From JAVJSD01 sp040219575 (lineage in GTDB: Bacteria > Planctomycetota > Planctomycetia > Pirellulales > Pirellulaceae), in the NCBI GenBank assembly GCA_040219575.1, contig JAVJSD010000099.1, forward strand, positions 1 through 64,000: DNA of 64,000 nucleotides, in the 5' to 3' direction. Position 1 is the first letter of the stretch. The number at the start of each line of letters is the position of its first letter. A program made the translations under genes and the position numbers. The notes below the pieces were generated by a model. It made no database searches. It had not been told where the DNA came from and saw nothing but the letters and a program-made list of their open reading frames with translations. Positions 27,401-35,260 of the stretch are shown here, piece by piece.

Positions 27401-28473
27401 CCAAGTGCTGGCATGCGCAAATTCTCGTGTTCGACCCCGCCGTAGACCATTCGGAATACTGAAAGCATACGCGACCAGGCATCGTGACGGCGCTCCAGTA
27501 CCTCCACGCCGTGCTGATCGGCGTCTTCGCGTAGGTGCGCCCGCAAGGTCGAAATCGCGTAATACTGGTCGTAGGTCGGATCGCCGAGCAGCAGCAGGTC
27601 GCGTTCCTCAGCACAGAGGATGAAGACCAGCCGCATCATGACGGTGAGGCCGGCCTCGTAGAGGTGTTCAGGAGCGACGTCCTTCAACAGATCGCCGTTG
27701 CGGTCCTGGTCGGCCCGCCCCAGCGCTTGAATCAGAACTTCCACCGCCCGTCGGACCTGCTCGCCGAGCGTATCGGTCACCTCCTCTTGAAAAGCAAGCG
27801 ACGCTTCGAAGAGTCGATCGAGCCGTCCGTCCTCGGGACCGAAGCAGCGGCGCACGCCCAGGAGCGAAACGAACGCCTTGAGCGTCACCGGCTCCTGCCA
27901 CCAAATCCGAGCGAACCAGGATGCATAGCCCGAAGTGCTGCCGATAGGCGCGTTGACGAGCATCCATTGTTCGCCATTGGTGATCAGGCCGAGCCGAACG
28001 TCGCAGGCGCGGCAAAGCGATGTCATTCGTTCCGCTGGCGAGATGGGCAGACGGTCGCGTTTGGAAGGCTTTTCGAGATCGATTCCCGGCGGATGAACAG
28101 CGATGAGCAAGCGGTAAACGCCGTCGTCCGTGCGAACGGCGAAGTCGGGTTTTTCCTCGGTGTCATGCTCGGGGGAGCGATAGACGATCTGGTCGTCCAA
28201 CTCATCCTGGGCGACCAGAACCTGATCCTCATATTCGAGAGCCTCGCGGATGACCATGTTCGTCCACGCTTCGTGCAGCTCATCAAGCTGGACATCGTCA
28301 TCATCAACGGCATCTCGCCACTCGTCGTAGGCCGCGCGGAGCCGCTGGCGACGCGGTGTTTCGATCTTGTCGAGGCCCTGCGGAAACGTCTCCTCCAGCA
28401 CCTTCCCCGCGAGAAACGGACCGTAGATGTCGATCAATGAGAGCCATTCGGTCTGTTCGGCGATTCGCGGCAT
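24481..28473 (-). CDS. drmMI: DrmMI: N6-adenine DNA methyltransferase of class 1 DISARM
   Basis: The protein has 1330 residues. It is a large type IIG/PglX-like methyltransferase. AdoMet motif I is DPAMGSGAFLVEACRYL near residue 604 and catalytic motif IV is VGNPPFLG near residue 872, as in gamma-class N6-adenine enzymes. The 450-residue N-terminal region resembles type I HsdR-like nuclease-fold regions in length, but no PD-(D/E)xK motif was confirmed. The C-terminal part after residue 1000 is probably target recognition. It marks host DNA as self. It follows drmD with two bases between, forming one operon. Confidence 0.88.
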   Translation of the reverse strand: MPRIAEQTEWLSLIDIYGPFLAGKVLEETFPQGLDKIETPRRQRLRAAYDEWRDAVDDDDVQLDELHEAWTNMVIREALEYEDQVLVAQDELDDQIVYRSPEHDTEEKPDFAVRTDDGVYRLLIAVHPPGIDLEKPSKRDRLPISPAERMTSLCRACDVRLGLITNGEQWMLVNAPIGSTSGYASWFARIWWQEPVTLKAFVSLLGVRRCFGPEDGRLDRLFEASLAFQEEVTDTLGEQVRRAVEVLIQALGRADQDRNGDLLKDVAPEHLYEAGLTVMMRLVFILCAEERDLLLLGDPTYDQYYAISTLRAHLREDADQHGVEVLERRHDAWSRMLSVFRMVYGGVEHENLRMPALGGSVFDPDRFPFLEGRPVGSSYREVPASPLPIDNRTVLLLLDALQVLERKGGAQLLSYRALDVEQIGHVYEGLLEYTVAGLPEPTVVLIGSKKVRRPTITVRELEAISAGTTDAAAKKIADLTGRSKAAIKTALESRGEEADQVALIQACGGDEGLAGRLLPFAPLIQTDSWETLLVYRSGVFAVVPGTDRRETGTHYTPRSLTETIVDRTMGPIVYMGPAEGLPREEWKLKTPAELLDLRICDPAMGSGAFLVEACRYLAQRLVEAWRLAEDAGLVITVEGEVVEAIEDREPLPGYLDDRLILARRLVADRCLYGVDKNPLAVELAKLSIWLVTLSKNRPFAFLDHALRRGDSLVGLSEIRQLEQFALKEEDSIRSTLFGNMTQIISNVISAARIQRMQLERRPSNTVADIEVKATMFNQVQRQTVRLKYLADVILAAYWDGGRRNQLQSRLQAAFHEHFDHFRDGEPADQAASARAVLSKADCPTPFHWPIEFPEVFDRGDALTGGFDAIVGNPPFLGNRLWKSMIGDHMQWQAEMILGQSPGKIDLCVIFHRRVVELIRPSGCYGMLATTNIAEGSAIKVGLREIVKHGDVIYSAKKLPWPGKANVVVAIVCFFRGAYKGETLADGEVCDRIGARLTCEPQDAWVPKKLRCAMLSFEGVNNSKGLAFVIDRSNEWYDELASEPHSLLRPYITGDDITSSALTRVNRFALDIADKQLNEIEKEYPAAFRFLDLVVRPTRTAQALKSYKGLVDRWWQFWNHRAEQMRAVRQHEHVIVFSKVTKYPICTLASSNCIFTNKVVVIGMTRPDLLAICLSTFFTLWLRTFCGGKMEDRINISISESIKKYPLPADQVPHDGMACATKFVELTRSLSKQDGTGLTDLMNRVHSPQCTKGEIAELRECIRRIDAHVAGAYGWDDLALDYGFASARDLVRDDNVRFGVSEEAQAAIMSRLTNLNREMCQAEAKHSAAGT

Positions 28474-28475
28474 GA

Positions 28476-31400
28476 CTATCGGCCCCCCGCGAAGTTCTCG
28501 GGCACGATGAACTCGACAGCCACCGGAAATGTGCGGTCGGCCGGATCGGAATAGCGCTGTTGGATCGCCTCGGTCTCTCGCACGCGCTCTTCCGGAATAC
28601 GATCAAGGCGGGCGCGTAATGCGTCGTGGTCGCGGCGAAGCTGCTCGCGCTGGTCGGTCGGCCAGAGTTCCAGTTGAACGGCCTGCGGCGCTTTGCTCAA
28701 TTCGGCTTCGATCATCGTCACCAAACCTTCGAGAACCTGGTTGAGGTCCTTTTCTTCCTGGTCACGTCGCCGGCTTAGCGTATTGGTCAGGAATTCAAGA
28801 CGCTCGCGCGATCGCGCCTCGACCGCCTTGAGAATCGACGCTTCCTGGTCGGAGAACCGTTTGCATAATTCCGCGAAGGTTCGCTCGTCCGGTTCGGCGG
28901 GGCTACCTGTGGCGATCAACTCCTCCAGTCTGCCCAATGTGCGGATGCGTGAAAAACCGTTCGACTTCAAGTCTCCGCCAGCGAGCGTCAGTTCCTCGTG
29001 AAGGCGATGGTGCCCTCCGCCGGTGATCACCAGGCGCGACCAAACAACGACCACCGGCTCATCGATCGAGCCTCCAGGTGCCGTGCGAACGGCCACGCGG
29101 CACAGATTCCTGCGGTCCTCGTGCGCCCAGACTTCGGCTCGAAGTAGGCGCAACGACATCTGAACCAACTTGTGTTGCAAGTGCGCCAAGACGACATCGT
29201 CCCGCCCCTGGGCAACTGAGTGGTCGAATGTGATTGGGCGTCTCGTGCCGGTATGCGGGTGCGGCAATCCACGCGTCGCTTGGTCCCAGGAACCAGTGAG
29301 CAGCGGAACGGCGAATGCTGTACCCTCTGGTATCCCTTCATTGACGATCGGTTGAAGAGACGGTTTCCCGGCGAGTTCCAATGCGACGCCTACGGCTCGG
29401 GCGACGCGTTCGGGCGTGAGATTGTAGTTCTCCCTGGCTTCCAGTAGCCGTTCATGAAGCCGGGCGATCCTCTCCTGCAGTTTCCTCTCGGCGACGACGA
29501 ACTTGCGGGCCTGCGTCGCTTTCTGCTCGGCATCTCGCGTATCCATTTCGATACGCATACCTAGCATCGCCTCCTCGATCTGCTGAGCGATGACGGACCC
29601 GACGCAACCGAGGTCTTGGCGGATCGCGTCCACTTTTCGCACGGCTCGCATCAAGAATTCGTGGTCGCCCTCGATGTCGCCTGGCTTTGCGGAAGTCGAC
29701 GCGTCGATTTCGCCGCTTGCCGAGCCGACGGGGTGCCAGATGTAGACGGACTTCGCTTTCTGGCCGTGACGATCGATACGGCCATTGCGTTGTTCCATGA
29801 CGTTCGGATTCCAAGGAATCTCGACGTGGATGAGGTAGTTGCAGAAATTCTGAAGATCGATCCCTTCGGACGCCGCATCGGTGGCGAGCAGGATTCGCAC
29901 GGGCGAAATCGCCGGGAGGGCCTGGAACGCTGCTTTGATCTTCTCTCGTTCTTCCGGATCGGTCCCGCCGTGAAGCGTCATCAGCCTCTCGCCGCCCCAA
30001 CCGGATGACGCCAGTATTTCTGTCAGCCACGAATGGGTTGCTCGGTATTCGGTGAAAAGGATTACCCGCTTTTCGTTCGGCTGCCCGTCCGTCTTCAGAT
30101 GCTCGTCGAGCCAGGCGAGAATCGCATCCGCCTTGGAATCGCGACGGTTCTTCGCCCTCTCAGCCCAGGCCGTTAGCCGTCCGAGAATCTCCTGCTGTTC
30201 ACCGGTGAGCGCGGTGGACATTTCCGTCGCCGCCTCGACAGCCTGCTCTTCCGCCTCTTCGACTTGCGCGTCGCTCGCATAATCCTCCTCGCTGCGAAGA
30301 ATCGCAGTGCGGAGGATGCGTTCCTGCATCGATCGTTTTCCGCGTTTCGTGCTGCCGCGAGCCGCCGTGTCTCGATGTTTTGCGAGCGTCAGTGCAAAGG
30401 CCATCGGCGAGGAAAACAATCGCTTCTTGAGCAGCTTGTGAATGAACGACGCACCGAACTCCAACGCTGTTCCTTGGACCGATGCAAGGCGACTCTTCGT
30501 ATAGGATTCGAGGAGACCGTGGACCTCGCGTTCCTCTTCGCTGTACGCGACAGGCAGTGCCTTCAACTCGCGCTTCGGATAAATTGGTTCGCCATTCTCA
30601 TCGACGAGATCGGTCTTGAGCCGGCGCACCATGACGCGTTGCAGTTGCTTCTCGTCCGGCATGACGCTCCGGGCGAAACGTTGATCGTCCAACAATTCCA
30701 AGAGCGACGTGAAGGATTCCTGATAACCGTTGTGCGGCGTCGCGCTGAGAAACAGCCGATGCTCGAAGTGGGGAGCGATCGCGCGAATCAAACGTGTGCG
30801 TTGGCTCGGCATCGCGTAGCGACTGGCGGCGGACGGGGCCACGTTGTGAGCCTCATCCACTACTAGAATATCGAACTTGCGAGGATAGGTGATGTGCGGC
30901 GGCAGCACGTCCTTGATCAATCGCAGCCCTTCGCCGCTCTTCGCCCAATCCATTGAAGCTATCAATCGGGGGAAGCTGGTCCACGGATTCGCATGGATGC
31001 CCCGTTCGCGACGCAGAGTCTTGATGTAGCTCGTGTCGACGATCCGGAACTCCAAACCGAACTTCTCGTGCATCTCCATCTTCCACTTCATTTGCAGAGA
31101 TGCGGGGCAAACGATCAGCACCGTGCGGGCACGATGGCGTACAATCAACTCCTGAATGACGAGCCCCGCCTCGATCGTCTTGCCAAGTCCCACGTCGTCA
31201 GCGATGAGCAGATTGACGCGGGCCATATCGATGGCCCGCACGAGCGGGTCGAGTTGGTAATCCTGGATTTCGATGCCGCTGCGAAATGGCGACTGGAGCA
31301 GTGATCGATCGGCATGGGTCGTAGCACCCCAGCGAACCGCATCAAGGAACGCTTCGAGGCGCCCGCAAGAATCGTAGCCGTCCAGGATGGGCAGCCCAGC

Positions 31401-31613
31401 GGTATCCAGAACCCGAGCACCTGGCTCCAGTTCCCAAATGGCCGACAATGACTCGTCGAGGGCATCTTCGTCGAGCGAAGCAAGCGTGACGAGGTGTTGT
31501 CTGCTCGCTTCGAATCCGTCGCGCACCGCCGACTCCTGAACGTCCATCACGACCCATTGGCGACGACGGATTTCAACGAGTTGGCCTGGTTCAGGCGGTG
31601 CTGAAGCGGTCAT
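28476..31613 (-). CDS. drmD: DrmD: SNF2-type helicase of class 1 DISARM
   Basis: The protein has 1045 residues. The start at 31613 (MTASAPPEPGQLV) lies one base after the vsr stop (TGAAATG). Walker A is DDVGLGKTIEAG near residue 140 and the DEAH box is VVDEAHNVAP near residue 253. The second RecA-like half shows LLATDAASEGIDLQ and RNGRIDRHGQ, SNF2/RapA motifs V and VI. A long coiled-coil-rich C-terminus follows. DrmD is the gene that defines class 1 DISARM. It sits directly upstream of drmMI as in known loci. Confidence 0.9.
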   Translation of the reverse strand: MTASAPPEPGQLVEIRRRQWVVMDVQESAVRDGFEASRQHLVTLASLDEDALDESLSAIWELEPGARVLDTAGLPILDGYDSCGRLEAFLDAVRWGATTHADRSLLQSPFRSGIEIQDYQLDPLVRAIDMARVNLLIADDVGLGKTIEAGLVIQELIVRHRARTVLIVCPASLQMKWKMEMHEKFGLEFRIVDTSYIKTLRRERGIHANPWTSFPRLIASMDWAKSGEGLRLIKDVLPPHITYPRKFDILVVDEAHNVAPSAASRYAMPSQRTRLIRAIAPHFEHRLFLSATPHNGYQESFTSLLELLDDQRFARSVMPDEKQLQRVMVRRLKTDLVDENGEPIYPKRELKALPVAYSEEEREVHGLLESYTKSRLASVQGTALEFGASFIHKLLKKRLFSSPMAFALTLAKHRDTAARGSTKRGKRSMQERILRTAILRSEEDYASDAQVEEAEEQAVEAATEMSTALTGEQQEILGRLTAWAERAKNRRDSKADAILAWLDEHLKTDGQPNEKRVILFTEYRATHSWLTEILASSGWGGERLMTLHGGTDPEEREKIKAAFQALPAISPVRILLATDAASEGIDLQNFCNYLIHVEIPWNPNVMEQRNGRIDRHGQKAKSVYIWHPVGSASGEIDASTSAKPGDIEGDHEFLMRAVRKVDAIRQDLGCVGSVIAQQIEEAMLGMRIEMDTRDAEQKATQARKFVVAERKLQERIARLHERLLEARENYNLTPERVARAVGVALELAGKPSLQPIVNEGIPEGTAFAVPLLTGSWDQATRGLPHPHTGTRRPITFDHSVAQGRDDVVLAHLQHKLVQMSLRLLRAEVWAHEDRRNLCRVAVRTAPGGSIDEPVVVVWSRLVITGGGHHRLHEELTLAGGDLKSNGFSRIRTLGRLEELIATGSPAEPDERTFAELCKRFSDQEASILKAVEARSRERLEFLTNTLSRRRDQEEKDLNQVLEGLVTMIEAELSKAPQAVQLELWPTDQREQLRRDHDALRARLDRIPEERVRETEAIQQRYSDPADRTFPVAVEFIVPENFAGGR

Positions 31614-31614
31614 T

Positions 31615-32079
31615 TCAATTCCTGTGGACCGAAGGATTCGATTGCCGTGTGCGCACCGCATCGACGATCCGTTTGACGGCGCGGCGATCAGGCGGCAAAC
31701 AGTCGTGTTCCCATACCCGGATCACTCGCCAGCCGGCGCGCCGGAGCTTCGCGGACTGGCGTTGGTCTCGCTCGCGGTTCTCCGCGAGCTTCGGGAGCCA
31801 ATAGTCTTGATTGGACTTGGGATAGGTTGCGTGCTTTGGGCACCCGTGCCAGAAGCATCCGTCTACGAAGACGGCGACGCGGGCGGAAACGAAGACGATA
31901 TCGACTGCCACACCCTCCGTTCTGCGATGAAGCCGATACCGCAGTCCTTTCTCGAAGAGGCGCGAGCGCATCGCTATCTCTGCCGCCGAGTCCTTATTCG
32001 TGACCCGGCTCATGATCTGCGAACGGCTCATGGGCCCATCCGCTTGCTTCGTTTGCGCTCGACGGGTGTTCTTCGACAA
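31615..32079 (-). CDS. vsr: Vsr: very-short-patch-repair endonuclease
   Basis: The protein has 154 residues. Vsr motifs are clear: VAVDIVFV (Asp60, likely catalytic), FVDGCFWHGCPKHATYPKSN with the Cys/His zinc and active-site cluster near residues 72-90, and WLPKLAENRERDQR. Vsr nicks 5' of T in T:G mismatches that arise by deamination of 5-methylcytosine. It lies seven bases behind the cytosine-5 methyltransferase gene, the usual partnership, and one base before drmD, so the mutation-repair enzyme is built into the defence operon. Confidence 0.93.
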   Translation of the reverse strand: MSKNTRRAQTKQADGPMSRSQIMSRVTNKDSAAEIAMRSRLFEKGLRYRLHRRTEGVAVDIVFVSARVAVFVDGCFWHGCPKHATYPKSNQDYWLPKLAENRERDQRQSAKLRRAGWRVIRVWEHDCLPPDRRAVKRIVDAVRTRQSNPSVHRN

Positions 32080-32086
32080 TTGATCC

Positions 32087-33181
32087 TCATCCGTATTCTG
32101 CGACGTGTTCCATGATTGCTTCGCCCAGCGCCTTGGCCAATTTCGGCGGAACTGCGTTGCCGATCATTCGGCCGATGGCCCTGCGATTCAGTTTCTTATC
32201 AGCGGGCCAAAACTCGTAGCTGCGTGGAAAGCTCTGGAAGAGCGAAGCCTCTCGCAATGTGATTGAGCGGTCCTGTTCTGGATGTCCGAATCGACCATTT
32301 CCGATTCCAGTACACAATGTCGTCATCGTCGGTGCTGGCTTGTCCCACCACATGCGGCCGTAAATTGAGAAATATCGTTCTCCAGACTTCTTCTTGTGGC
32401 AGTCCAGTACGAGTTCGTCGGGCCAACTATGCCGGGTGCCTCCATTATGCGGCGTGGCGCGAATTCGCCTGAGGTTCGTGTCCGACAGTAGCGGCGCGCC
32501 GTGCAACCGGTCACTGACATCCTCTTCACCGGATTCCAACTCCGGCAAACTTCCGATCACGTCTCGAACGCGCCGCCATTGGCTCGGATAGGGATAGCGT
32601 CCCTCTGGAACGCTTATGGGGCCGAGTAGAGATGCGAGTAGGACGAGGCGTTTTCTCCCCTGCGGAACACCGTACTCTTGGCAATTGACGAATTGCCAAT
32701 CAACCGAGTAATCCAGTTGCTCTAGCCGTTCGACGAACCGATCGAATACCTCCCGGCCTCGATCGGCCAGCTCCGGCACGTTCTCCATCGTGACCAATTC
32801 GGGCTGTATCCTGGTCACGAAGCGGCCGAAGTTATCGAGAAGACTCCACGCGCTGTGCTTCTCAATGCCGTTGGTGAGCTTGGAGAACGGTTGGCAAGGC
32901 GCGCAACCGGCGAGCAGTCGATACTTGTCCGGCGCGAACAGTTTTTCGATGGACTTGTATTGTTTTCTGCCGACATCCCAGGCAAAGAACTCCGTGCCGG
33001 GGTTATTGGTGACGTAGGCATGTTTCGCCTGCTCGTCGATGTCGATCCCCGCCTCGACCTTAATGCCGGCTTGAAGCAACCCGAATGTCAATCCGCCAGC
33101 GCCGCAAAAGAGGTCGACAGCGCTGACTGGACTTTCAGCGGTGATCGTCTCAAGGCGCTTTCGGGTCGATCGACTCAGCAT
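32087..33181 (-). CDS. DNA cytosine-5 methyltransferase (DrmMII-like)
   Basis: The protein has 364 residues. All key C5-methyltransferase motifs are visible: motif I DLFCGAGG at residues 23-30, motif IV GCAPCQPFS with the catalytic Cys at 96, motif VI ENVP at 133-136, motif VIII (QGRKRLVLLAS), and motifs IX-X at the end (RMIGNAVPP). A 5mC methyltransferase (DrmMII) belongs to class 2 DISARM, whereas this locus has class 1 genes. It could replace or add to self-marking, or be a fused-in restriction-modification part. It starts three bases after the HTH gene stop. Confidence 0.88.
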   Translation of the reverse strand: MLSRSTRKRLETITAESPVSAVDLFCGAGGLTFGLLQAGIKVEAGIDIDEQAKHAYVTNNPGTEFFAWDVGRKQYKSIEKLFAPDKYRLLAGCAPCQPFSKLTNGIEKHSAWSLLDNFGRFVTRIQPELVTMENVPELADRGREVFDRFVERLEQLDYSVDWQFVNCQEYGVPQGRKRLVLLASLLGPISVPEGRYPYPSQWRRVRDVIGSLPELESGEEDVSDRLHGAPLLSDTNLRRIRATPHNGGTRHSWPDELVLDCHKKKSGERYFSIYGRMWWDKPAPTMTTLCTGIGNGRFGHPEQDRSITLREASLFQSFPRSYEFWPADKKLNRRAIGRMIGNAVPPKLAKALGEAIMEHVAEYG

Positions 33182-33184
33182 TTC

Positions 33185-33403
33185 TCAAGCTCCATCGTCT
33201 TGCTCGGTGTCACCTCCGCGAGGTGACTGTGGGTTCGCGCGAAGCCAGTCATCGACGGCGGACTTGTGAAACCGCCACTGCTTGCCGACTTTCTGTCCAG
33301 GAAACCCCCCTTGCTGAACGAGCTTGTAAAGCGTCGATTTCGAGACCTTCAAATAAACTGCCAACTCGTCGAGGCTCATTACTTCGCCCGGAGTTTCGGC
33401 CAT
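33185..33403 (-). CDS. HTH regulator (excisionase/AlpA-type), first gene of the DISARM operon
   Basis: The protein has 72 residues. It has the HTH_17 layout: MSLDELAVYLKVSKSTLYKL is the winged helix-turn-helix core, followed by IGKQWRFHKSAVDDWL-type wing residues (here VGKQWRFHKSAVDDWL). Such small MerR/excisionase-like proteins often control phage-borne or restriction genes. It is the first gene after the promoter at 33461-33490 and is followed at once by the methyltransferase, so it may control the whole operon. The target site is unknown. Confidence 0.8.
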   Translation of the reverse strand: MAETPGEVMSLDELAVYLKVSKSTLYKLVQQGGFPGQKVGKQWRFHKSAVDDWLRANPQSPRGGDTEQDDGA

Positions 33404-33460
33404 GAAAACCGCTCCTCGGAAGAGGGGTTGCGCACGCCAACATAGCTGTTGCTGTCACCG

Positions 33461-33490
33461 ATTTTATCCGTTGTTGTCCGTTTTTGTCAA
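33461..33490 (-). promoter_or_regulatory. Sigma-70-like promoter for the DISARM operon
   Basis: On the minus strand TTGACA (33490-33485) is followed after 18 bases by TAAAAT (33466-33461), a near-consensus -35/-10 pair. Transcription would start about 50 bases before the HTH start codon. The -35 and -10 boxes lie in the last codons of the phage glycosyltransferase gene that stops at 33464. The spacer holds a repeated ACGGA unit. Confidence 0.65.
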
Positions 33491-34216
33491 CGACCACCGT
33501 GACGACTGTTCCACGAGCAGTGTGGTTGAGTCGCCCGCCACCCACGGCGTCCGGTGGTTTGCCCGATACCATTCGGGCGTCCGCCCATTCTCTCCCTTCT
33601 CATAGCCGATGTTCTGGATGCGGCTGAGAATAGGGAAGACCTCGCGGCGGGTGCGGCGGTACTGGGAGCGGAACTGGCAGGTGAAGCATTTCCGGTTGCG
33701 GAAGCACCAGTTGACGATCAGCCAGGTTAAGCGAGATCGGTCAACCGCCCAGCCCCAAGGCGACCAAATGGGGCGGGTTTCGCAGTCGTGGGAACGGGCA
33801 GAAGGCGGCTTAGACTTCGGTTTGTTGTAGCCGGACGCCAGCAGGATTTGGCAGCCGTCCGATGATTTGACATCCGGGATCAGCAACTCCCGCACGGCCC
33901 AGTCGAAATAATGCAAGGCATCGGGGCTCGGAACGGTGTCGTCCTCCAGGTGAAGTGTCACGTCGGCGCGAAGCTTGAAGGCGCGGAACACGGCTTCATG
34001 AGTGTTTCTGTTCAGCCCGAGCCGTTTCTCGTTCACGACAAGACGCATCTCGCAGGCGTCCCACTGTCGGAACGCGGTGATCACCTCGTCGTTGCCCGGC
34101 TCGACGTTCGGCAGTAGCAGCCAGTCGGCTATTCCGTCGCATTTCGCCAGCGCGGCCAACACTTCGCGGGTGTAGTCTGGGCGGCGGTAAGAGGTCATGG
34201 TGATCACGCGGAGCAT
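33464..34216 (-). CDS. Glycosyltransferase, GT2/GNT-I-like (last gene of the phage cassette)
   Basis: The protein has 250 residues. ITMTSYRRPDYTREVL opens a GT-A fold, VNEKRLGLNRNTHEA follows, and LHLEDDTVPSPDALHYFDWA has the D-x-D-like acid cluster of GNT-I/GT2-type enzymes that binds metal and nucleotide sugar. WSPWGWAVDRS is a plausible acceptor-side motif. GAGGTGA precedes the ATG. The gene follows the SAM-methyltransferase gene by four bases. Its last codons overlap the DISARM promoter. Confidence 0.7.
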   Translation of the reverse strand: MLRVITMTSYRRPDYTREVLAALAKCDGIADWLLLPNVEPGNDEVITAFRQWDACEMRLVVNEKRLGLNRNTHEAVFRAFKLRADVTLHLEDDTVPSPDALHYFDWAVRELLIPDVKSSDGCQILLASGYNKPKSKPPSARSHDCETRPIWSPWGWAVDRSRLTWLIVNWCFRNRKCFTCQFRSQYRRTRREVFPILSRIQNIGYEKGENGRTPEWYRANHRTPWVAGDSTTLLVEQSSRWSLTKTDNNG

Positions 34217-34220
34217 ATCG

Positions 34221-34718
34221 TCACCTCACAAGGAGCGTTTGCCGGTCGCTGGCGACGACCTGGAATCCATCTTCCAGCGCCGCCGGCACGACGAATTCGG
34301 CTTTGCCGAGGCGCGGCAGGTCGGTGTCGTCGATCAGGACGACGGCGCGATGGTTCATCGGTGCAGCCAGGTACGCATCGGAGTGCCAGCGGCGGCCGTC
34401 TTCGCGCTCGGGATGCGGACCATCCAGATACAGGAGATCGATGCGGACCGGGAACGCCCGCAGGAAGGCGAGGGCGTCCGCCAGTACGCAGAACACGTTG
34501 GGACGATCGGCCGCCAGTTCGCGGGTGAGCTTCACGGCGGCCGGATCGGTATCAACCGACCAGACCGTTGCATCGGCAGGCCAGCGCAACGTGCTGTGGC
34601 CATCGGTGTCTCGCCAGCCACGGTTGCGGATGCCGCCCACTTCGACGATCACACGCCCGTTGCGCTCACGGAATGCCGCGACGGCTTCATCAAACAGAAA
34701 TCGGTTGGGTCGGGTCAT
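34221..34718 (-). CDS. Class I SAM-dependent methyltransferase-like protein
   Basis: The protein has 165 residues. A Rossmann start (VIVEVGG), an acidic strand end (VWSVDTDPAAV) and IDLLYLDGPH fit small class I methyltransferases of the Methyltransf_24 type, which act on O-linked groups. Its start overlaps the sulfotransferase stop as ATGA. It belongs to the sugar-transfer cassette and could methylate a sugar or peptide. Activity is not proven by motifs alone. Confidence 0.55.
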   Translation of the reverse strand: MTRPNRFLFDEAVAAFRERNGRVIVEVGGIRNRGWRDTDGHSTLRWPADATVWSVDTDPAAVKLTRELAADRPNVFCVLADALAFLRAFPVRIDLLYLDGPHPEREDGRRWHSDAYLAAPMNHRAVVLIDDTDLPRLGKAEFVVPAALEDGFQVVASDRQTLLVR

Positions 34719-35260
34719 GTCGTGCTCCGGTTCAAATGTGGAAACGCAGCATCCGGCACTGGACGCCCGACGAATCGGCTTAGCGTTTGCCACAGGTCCG
34801 CTTCGGGCGTGGCGGCGATGTCGATCACGAGCAAGTCGTCCCGCCCGTCGAAATACCGCATGACGGCTTCGTGATGTTCATCCCACGCTGCCGAGAATAG
34901 GTCGCGGTGGAATCGCGTGGTGCCCCAGTAGAACAGCCGGCGATTGAACCACTCGTCGCCTTTGGGCGGGTTCCAGCGCGCCATCCACCGCTCGACCGAT
35001 TCGAGCCACGCGGCCTTGTCACGTGTCGTGAAAATGAAGCGGCTGCCCGGATAGAGGCGATCCGCCGCGCGCCACCAGCGGACGAAGGGGCCTTCGATGA
35101 AGGCGTCGAGGCCGTCTGGCAGCGCCAGATCGGATTCGTGCCAGCGGTCCATGACGTGCGATCCGCGGTCATCCCAATGCACCGCGTTAAGCCCCATCAG
35201 CCGCAGCGCGTCCGTCAGGCTGCGCGTTCCGGTGCGTCCCAGTCCAATGCCGAAGATCAT
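34715..35260 (-). CDS. P-loop sulfotransferase-like protein
   Basis: The protein has 181 residues. IFGIGLGRTGTRSLTDALRL is the 5'-phosphosulfate-binding loop of the Sulfotransfer_4 family. RFIFTTRDKAAWLESVERW supplies the second PAPS-contact segment with an Arg. The protein is shorter than typical cytosolic sulfotransferases (about 250-300 residues) but similar to compact phage and bacterial members. Its start overlaps the upstream stop (ATGA). It would transfer sulfate to a sugar or tyrosine. A related enzyme type is found in the left tail module. Confidence 0.65.
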   Translation of the reverse strand: MIFGIGLGRTGTRSLTDALRLMGLNAVHWDDRGSHVMDRWHESDLALPDGLDAFIEGPFVRWWRAADRLYPGSRFIFTTRDKAAWLESVERWMARWNPPKGDEWFNRRLFYWGTTRFHRDLFSAAWDEHHEAVMRYFDGRDDLLVIDIAATPEADLWQTLSRFVGRPVPDAAFPHLNRSTT

